Below are positions 50,901 to 59,900 of a stretch of 64,000 nt of DNA, in pieces. This DNA comes from Diplolepis rosae (lineage: Eukaryota > Arthropoda > Insecta > Hymenoptera > Diplolepididae): NCBI GenBank assembly GCA_030998225.1, contig JAPYXD010000608.1, positions 5,300,501-5,364,500 of the forward strand, read 5' to 3'. The notes under the pieces were generated by a model. It had not been told where the DNA came from. It was given only the letters and a program-made list of their open reading frames with translations, and did not search any database. Numbering within the stretch: the first letter of the stretch is position 1; the number at the start of each line of letters is the position of its first letter. The position numbers and the translations under genes are program-made.

Positions 50901-53900
50901 ATGAATTTAAGCACTCAATGAGACCAATTTCAATACACTTTTATCACTGGATGATGAGAAAAACACTTCCTGGAGCCATCGTTTTGCAAGAGTTAATGTA
51001 TTATGTTGAATCGAATGTCATCTAGCAATTTTTATGTAAACGTATTTTATCGGTTTTTGCAAAATAGATCATGATATCAATATCAAGAGCAAGCAAAGAA
51101 TTTGGTGCCCTATAAGTATCAAGCACAAGCCTCATTTAACTATGAGAGATAATAGAAGTCTATTGGCAAAGGGTGCTAGGTACTCATAAAAGAAATTAAT
51201 GGACTCTGAAGAGTTCACAGATGATCAGTCATGCCGTCAAACTGAAAAGTGCCTTCCATTTTATCGTCTTATGACAAATTCATTCTGCTTCATGAACAAT
51301 AAAATTTTGATTTAATAAGTTTTCAATTTCTTTATAGGGTCCTCCAAGTGCGCAAAAGAATTCCATTTCGCCTATCTCATCTGGTCTTAGTTCAGCTGCA
51401 CCCGGAGAAACTAGCTATGAGTTGTTACTTCAACAACAGCAACTTTTTCTCCAATGGCAACTCGAGTGGCAACACAAGGTAAGTATCCAAATATTTTGCA
51501 GAGCTTTTATCACAAGAAAATGAATTCAAAGCAAATCAGTAAAACTATAAACAATGCATACCTTCTTATTTTGTTACAGTATCCTCAGATCATCCTTCCA
51601 GCTGCGCAGAAGCCTGTTACACTTTCCAATAGTGGTACAAGCGACACTGGTAGTGTTAGTGGCACTAGTCTGAATGCTCCGAGTCCTGCACCTTCGAATG
51701 CTTCAAATAACTTCATAGAACAACCACCTTTAAGGCCTCTAGGAAAATTAGAAGATATGAAAGGTTATTATAATTTTCTATTTGTTTTAATTTGCTCAAT
51801 TGTAAAAAATTATTTTGGAAAAAATATTTTTTAAAACAATTTTTTTTTTATTTCAGTGAGTGACCTGAAAGTAGAGCTGAAAAGACGAAATCTCCCTGTC
51901 TCAGGGTCAAAACCGCAATTAATCGAACGATTAAAACCGTTCACCGAGTCATCAAGCAATGGTTCAATGTCAAATTCCAATGGACCTCACGTTACTCACA
52001 TGGGTCACATTATAATGGACACTCCTGGACCGATGGTGTTAGATGAATCAAGTTCGCAAGCTAAGAGTCCAATGTCAATATCCGTCAAAGACGAGCCAAG
52101 CAGTCCAAGAACAGATTCACCTCATGGCAGTGAGCATGACGATCCGTCGAGCCCTCCTGGTTAGTCTTTAACTTTGTATTTTTTTACAATTGTCTTTAGA
52201 CCATACTTCTGATTAAAATGTTCTAAACAATTTTAAGGTGTATTTGAAGATTTTTGAAAAATTGAAACATTGAATGCAAGAACTGAACATTATACTGATT
52301 TGAATAACAACTGTTGTTTCTGGTATTTTCAGGTCGATGATTACGAATCTAATGTCAAATTTCTGCAATTTTCTGCTATTTTATTTTTCTACAAGCTTTT
52401 TCTTGATAAAAAAGCATGTCAAGATAGAGAAGACAAAATCAGAAAATAATGATTGAACCAGCGAATGCTCGGTAACTAATGCTTTTTTGTCCGCATATCG
52501 CCTTTCATTAAAAAAAAAGGACTCATGGCGAAATAAAACTTCATAATATTACGGAAATTCAACATCAGAATTATGAACGCGAAAAGAACCAGAAATAATT
52601 TTTTTTTTCAAATTGGTTTGAGTCATACCAGTTCAATACTTCATTTTTATCATGAATTAAAAAATTTCTATTCGGAATTCATAACACTGGTCAGCAAAAT
52701 ATGACCTATGTGTTCATGAAATGATATATATCAATTCTAGAACAGTTTTCTCTGCTAAATTCAAATGTGGCCTCGGTTTTTTTCGCAGCACGTCAGGTTC
52801 TTGCGATATTTTTAGTTAAAATTTTTGTCGAAAAATCACAAATCGTATTATAAAAGGGCGAAAATTTTTTTCAACGGAAGGCAACAGATTATTTCATTTC
52901 GTTTATTTACGTAGAATCCATTGATGTTTTGTTTCTTCGATATCTTATATAATGATTCGTCTCAAGTACTTGTAAGCCGTCAGACTAGCAAATCTATAGA
53001 AAGAGACAGCTGGAACTATTAGATTTACAACTTTGCTTCCGCCGTTTTTTGATAGATAGCTGCAGCGGTATGTGCTGGTCGAAATAGGCAGGTCAAAAAT
53101 GTCACACAGTAAGCTTGGACATCTGTCAACATAACGACAGTACCACATTAGTGGATTTGTGTTTACATTATAAATTTATTCTCGATCGAAGATGTCAGTT
53201 TTTGAGCCAAATTCTTATCATTTGCGGGAAGTTTTGATTTTCTGCTTTCATTTGAAGAAAACTGCGGCTGAGGCTAATCGAATGCTCTCAAGTGCTTATG
53301 GTGAGGCTGCTCTTAGTGAAAGAACGTGTCGTGAGTGGTTTTAATGCTTCAAGAGCGGTGATTTTGATGTCGAGGACCGACATAGCGGTGGAAAAGAGAA
53401 CATTTTCGAAGATTCCGAATTGGAGGCATTACTTGCTGAAGACTCGTGCCAAACGCAAGAAGTATTGGCAGAATCATTGGGAATGACTGAACAAGCAATT
53501 TCGAAACGCCTTAAAGCCATGGAAATGATTCAAAAGCAAGGCAAATGGGTCAACTACGATCATCCCAAGCGCAGAAAATCATGGGGAATGCCCGGACATT
53601 CCTCCACATCGACGGCCAGACCGAATATTCACGACGCCAAGGTCCAGGTCCAGCTCGGTGTGGTGTATTATGATCTGTTGAAACCGAGTAAAACCATCAC
53701 AGCAGATCGGTATCGAACGCAATTGATGCGTTTGGGCCGAGCACTGAAGGAAAAAATGGCCCCAGTACCAAGAGAGACACAACAAAGTTATCCTCCAGCA
53801 TGGCAACGCTCGGCCACATGTCGCAAGACCAGTCAAGACATACTTGGAAACGCTGAAATGTGAGGTCTTACACCATCCGCCGTACTCTCCAGACATTGCT

Positions 53901-56900
53901 CCTTCCAATTACGGTTTGTTTCTATCGATGGCACACGGCTTGACTCATAAGCACTTCCGCTCTTACGAAGAAGTCAAAAAATGGATCGACTCGTGGATCG
54001 CCTCAAAAGACGCATCGTTTTTTCGAGATGGTATCCGACAATTGACAGAAGGATGAAAAAAAGTAGTGGCTAGGGACGGACAGTACTTTGATTCATAAAT
54101 AAGTAATCACTTTTTAAGAATAAAGCCTCAAATTTTGGGGAAAAAACGGTGGAAGCAAAGTTGTACACCTAATAGTTTGGCTACATTGTCTTTCATGTAA
54201 TTTACACAGTGTGTCCCAAAAATAACCGAACTTTTTGGATATAGAATAAGATACACATTATATTATCTTTGAAAGTTATTATTTATTCAAAATAGGTTCC
54301 ATTAGACTCAATACAATGTTTGGAACGATCAACAAATTTATCAATAGACTTTAAACTCGGGTTTTGGGATGTTCTTTAGCACCTGTGTCACAGCTGATTG
54401 AATGGTTGGAACGTCATCGTAAAAAGCTCCTTTCTTTGCAGTTTTTAGTTTTGGGAACAGAAAATAGTCACACGGTGATAGATCAGGCGAATACGGAGGG
54501 TAGTCCATGACACAAATCTGTTTTTCATCAAAAATTCGTTGACTTTTTTGGTCTCGTGAGGTGGTGCATTTAACTGATGTAGAACAAAACATGCAAAGAC
54601 CTTTCTTTTACCCAAATCTTCAGTTGATATTGTGTAGATTGTACAGTAAGATAAATTTAATTCTTCTGCCAGCATTCTCACAGTGAAATTTGCATCGATA
54701 GCGATTATTTCACGTACTTTTTCCACTAACTTAGCACGATTTGATGCTTCTGGTCGTCCAGGTCATGGATCATCATTTAAATCGTCACGGCCAATTTTAA
54801 ATCGTGTAAATCACGTATAAACTTGAGTACGACACATACAATCATCACCATAAACTTTTTTCATCAATTCGTATGTCTCACCGAATTTTTTTTCAAGTTT
54901 AACACAAAATTGTATATTTGCTCTTTGTTCCATTTTTGTTTTGTAACATTAGCACACTTTTTCTTTTATTGAAATGGCTGTAACTTTCACATCTGTCATC
55001 CGATTTACATGAATTTAGGTGCGTTTGAAAGAGGGTGAATGTATCTTTTTAATGCTGCAAATTTTCAATAGATGACGCTTCATGTTGTATGAATTGAATA
55101 TAAAATTCGGTTATTTTTGGGACACACTGTATATATCGTAGTTATTGAATATTTTGCAGTTTTTTCCTATGATTAGTGTGTCTTAAAAAACGCATCAAAA
55201 TCATATACGCATTGCTTTTGAAGTAAAATTTCCGCATAGCAAATAAAGAGTAAATCTTATTATTATTTTTTGTCGCGGAACAAATACAGCAATACTTGTA
55301 AGTCGATATGGTTCTCTGAATAGGAACTTCAATCCTTTTATCATTTGTTTTATCTGCTTGAGATTTGTGTTGTATATTTACTGCTCGATCATCAGAAATT
55401 GATTTTAGATGATCGTTTTCGTTTTCAACATCAAACTCGCTTTTTATATTGAGAAAGTTGAAATTTTCCATACAAAAAATCATAAAAAATGATTGTTCGT
55501 TGTAGATTATCACTGGGATTCCTTGCCTCATCTTTAGTTTCAATTTTTTTACTTTAACCAGGTACTTTATTATAAAAATTATTACATCCAGTTCATTTGG
55601 GGTTCTTCAATGAATCCAACATTTCCGACTATACTAAGTCAAATCAAATATAGCAAAGATTGAACCAAGCAACCAAGTATTTGGAACTAATTTTACGTGT
55701 GCTAATTGCGTAAAAAAAGTAAAGGAATCGTAACTAATATACAGGGTGAGGCACATAAAGTGATACAGAGCGATAGCACTCAAACTATTGATCATATCCA
55801 AAAATGTTTCAGACAAAAGTTTCAGTGTTCTAGGAGGCCGTCATACTGGACCACCCTATTTTTTTATGGATAAAGGCGCTGAAGCTACGTCAAGGTCAAC
55901 TCCACTTTTTTAAATACAACCATGTATTTTTTTTTGATGCGTTATTACCGATTTTAGGACGAATTCAGCGACCTATAACACAATGTCATTCTAGTCACGC
56001 AAAGTATGAAAATAGTCGAAAAGTTATTTTCATTTCTTTTCATTTCTTACGATACCCATGATAATACATATCGATAGGGTATTGTTGACATTGACAGAAA
56101 GTAAGCATTTTCTGTTGACATAACAGTTAGTCACGCATTACCTACTAATGTGAGTACATCGGAACGCGAAAATGAAAGATTTTCAAGAATATTGTGATAT
56201 GATGATGGTGCTGGAGGAATGCCGTAAACATTACAGAAACACCCAAGATTTTCATGCGGCTTGATATCCGGATAGCAAACAAAAATCGCACATGGCTTTC
56301 AAGCGATTAGCTGACCGTTTCTTTCGCTTCGGTATAGTGAAACAAACACAAGTCAAACGTCGATCAATTGTTAATGAAAATAATGCGGCTGCTATCTTAG
56401 ATTTTGCTGCACTAAATACACATGCGAGCAGCAGGCAAATGGAAAAAAAGAGTGGAATTAGTCAGCGATGTGTATTAAGAATCTTACATCAACACAAGTT
56501 CCATCCGTATCGTATGTCATTACATTAGGATTTGTACGGCAATGATTTCCTAAAACGCGTCAATTTCTGTAATTGGATTCGTAGAAAAATGCGCCAAGGG
56601 GACTCATTTTTCAGTCATGTGCTTTTTTCTGATGAAGCTTACTTCGCAAATACGGAAAATGTGAATAGGCATAATATGCATTTTTGGGCAAACGAGATGG
56701 ATGAGAACTGTACCATTTCAACATCTGTGGTCCATTAATTGTTGGTTATGCTCTGTGTTCAAGACAAGTGATGAATGAGATTTTTGACGAAAAGTGGATA
56801 GGACGAGGCGGCCCTGGAGTTTGGCCACCTCGTTCGCCAGATCCAACTTCACCAGATTACTTTTTATGGGGTTTTATCAAAGAACGCGTAATAGTGGTAG

Positions 56901-59900
56901 CACCTACCACGCTTGACGACATGAAAGAAAGAATACGCCAAGCATGTACCGAAATTACACCACAAATGTTGGCTGAAGTTAGGCGGTCTTTTCATCAGCT
57001 AATTAGCAAGTGCTTACAAGTCGAGGGTCATCACTTCGAGCATCTTCTGTAGGTAGTCCCAAACCAAGGTTAGTGGATCCTTTGAAAGTGATTATTCCGA
57101 TATGTTTCGATTTTTCGACTATTTTCATACTTCGTGTGACTAGAATGACCTTGTGTTGTTGGTCGCTGAATTCGTCTTAAAATCGGTAATAATGTCATAG
57201 AAAAAAAAATACATAGTTCAATTTAAAAAAGTGGATTCGACCTTGACGTAGCTTCAGCGCCTCCACCGATAAAAAATAGGGTGATCGAGTATGACGGCTT
57301 TCTCAAACACTGAAACCTTTGTCTGAAACATTTTTGGATATGATTAATTTTTGGGATATTTAGTAATTTGTCACTAAAAAACTTCTTTTTAGGTAATTTT
57401 AAATTATCTTTTTTATTTATTGATTGACCAAATGTTAGAATTTTTTGACAACAACCCTTCTACATTTTTTATCAGAAAAATAATCGATTATTATGGTCTT
57501 TTGTAAATAAATCAATTTTCTCGTATGCTTAACGCAGTGGCAAAATTAGTTCCAGAAGAAATTGTACAGTTCCAAATAGTGGGAATATTTTAACAATCAT
57601 AAAACTGCTGCAGTTGGTTGGGGGGGAAATATAATCCATTTCTCGCAACTGTGCAGAGGGCGTAAGGAACAAAAGTAGGACATAAGGAACGAAAGTAGGA
57701 CTTAAGGAAGAAAATAGATACAATATGAACATGCTGGTCGTAAATGAACAACTTTACAGCCGCTCTACAGGGGCTCGAAGTACTACTTTAGTGCCTGTTT
57801 TGCAAAAAATATTTTGTGTACTTCTGTAATATTATAAATAAATTTTTTTTCATAAATTTTTAAGAAATTAATTAAACGGTAAATACTTTTAAAAATTGGA
57901 GAAGAACTGAATCCATGCTGGAAAAATTTTCTTTTGCAGAATAAAACAGCTCTTGATTATCTTTTCAATTTGATTTACATTTCAGGTGATGAAATTATTA
58001 AAGAACAGCGAAAACGTATAGAAGAATTACAAAGAGAACTCTACAAGTCCCAACAGCAACTTCAGAAAATACGTCAAACTCAACCAACAACTGTTCGTGC
58101 TGAGAAGCTGGTCCTTCAGCAACATATTCAGAATAAGATGCAGCAACAACAGTTAGCTTTACACTTACAGCAGTTGCAACACTTACAACAACAACAGCAA
58201 CAACAACAGGAATCGCAAACTTCACAGCAGAATCAACAACAAACTCAACAGCAGCATGCTGCTTTCCAGCAGCTAAATGCTAAAGCAAGTTTAGCCGCAT
58301 TTTTGCAAGCTCAACCCAATAACAGTACTGCTGTTTTAGACTCTACAGCATTAACAGCGATAAATAATAAAAAGAATCAAATGAAAAACAATACAACTGT
58401 ACAACTGCCTGCCGCTATAGTGTTGAATTTAGCGAAAGCGACTAAGTTAAATGGTTCTTTATTAGGAGCTTTAGTGGCACAAGCACAAACTCAACAGTCA
58501 ACTTCTGCAGCAGGAGATATTAAACCTCCTCCACCTCAATACGATGAAGCTGCAAAATTATTGAAGGTAAATATGGAAATAATCGTTCATGAACTCATGC
58601 AAACCCATGAGAAAACAAGTAGCAATGAAATATCTGTAGTCAATAGAAGTTTTTTAGATTTTAGAAAATTAATTAGGTCAAAAGAAAATTTTTTTGTAGA
58701 GACAATTCTTTCCATTCCTTTAAACGATTTGTTGGAAAATGTACTGTACATAAAAACTGATAGCTTTATTCTGTTGCACGCAAGAAAAGTTGCAGGCAAA
58801 AAATAATTTACATTGTTATCCTTATGCATTTATTCGAACAAGTGGAAAACAAATTTCTTTTATGGAAAATGTCCTTTGGACTTAATGTAAAACTTAAGTA
58901 AAGTACCAATTTTCCATTGCTTCTTATTTTTTCCAGGGCTTTAGAAAATTAATTTCGATATTAAAATTCTAAATGAACACTAATGATTTTGAGTTATTTT
59001 TTAGGTGAAGATGGAGCCGGTTCAAAAGAGCCACATAAAAAGTCAAGTTGTTGATGATGTTTTAGAAATATTAATAAAAAATGGGGAATTGCCACCAAGT
59101 GCAGCTCAAGATCCAGCAACGCCAACAACACCAAATCGCCAGTTGTCTCAAAACCTCGCTTTTACAACATCAGCTGAATCTCCGTCGCAGTCTTTAGTAT
59201 TTTCAACTACGAGTCCAGTTTCAATAGATGTTTCTCAAGGACGATGCTCTAGTCCTACGGATGCTCCAACGCCTCCTCCACCACCACCATTGCCTCTTTC
59301 TAGTTTTTCAGTGCAGTTGCCGACAGTGTTACAACAACTGCAAGAACAAGAACAACAAGGGCAGCAGCGAAAGGAGCTGTCATCATTTAATGCTGATCTT
59401 TTATCCTCTGCTGAAGCTCAATTAGACGCTGCAATGCTATTAAGTCCCCAGTCCATACAAGATGACTCTTCTAATCCTCAACTTTCACAGGAAATGACAC
59501 CGTCAGATAGTTCCAATTTAGACCTGAAGGTGAGGATTTGGGTTAATTTAATTTGATTATTTAGTCTAGTGAAGTCAGTATTCCAATAACAGAATTTTTC
59601 GATAAATAGAATTTAAAAGACGAACATTTTTTCTAATGCTTGAATCGAAATAATAGAGCTCAAGAGTGATCGCAATTAAAAATGTACTGTTTGAAAAAAT
59701 CTACAGACCACAATTTTTAACGGTATTGGCAATTTGTTTGTATAAATACTCAACATTAGATTTTTAGATAACTCTCAAATTCGACTTTTTAATTTCTTTT
59801 GATATATGTGTCCCGGAATGAAAAATCAGGGTTACAGATCGAAATTGAGTTTTCGAGAAAGACTTTATAGTTGTAAATGGAGCGGAGAGGATAGTTTTCA

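Noticed and set aside
58005..58225. Valine-rich minus-strand frame
   Set aside because: Mirror of the polyglutamine-coding Mrtf exon; no support.
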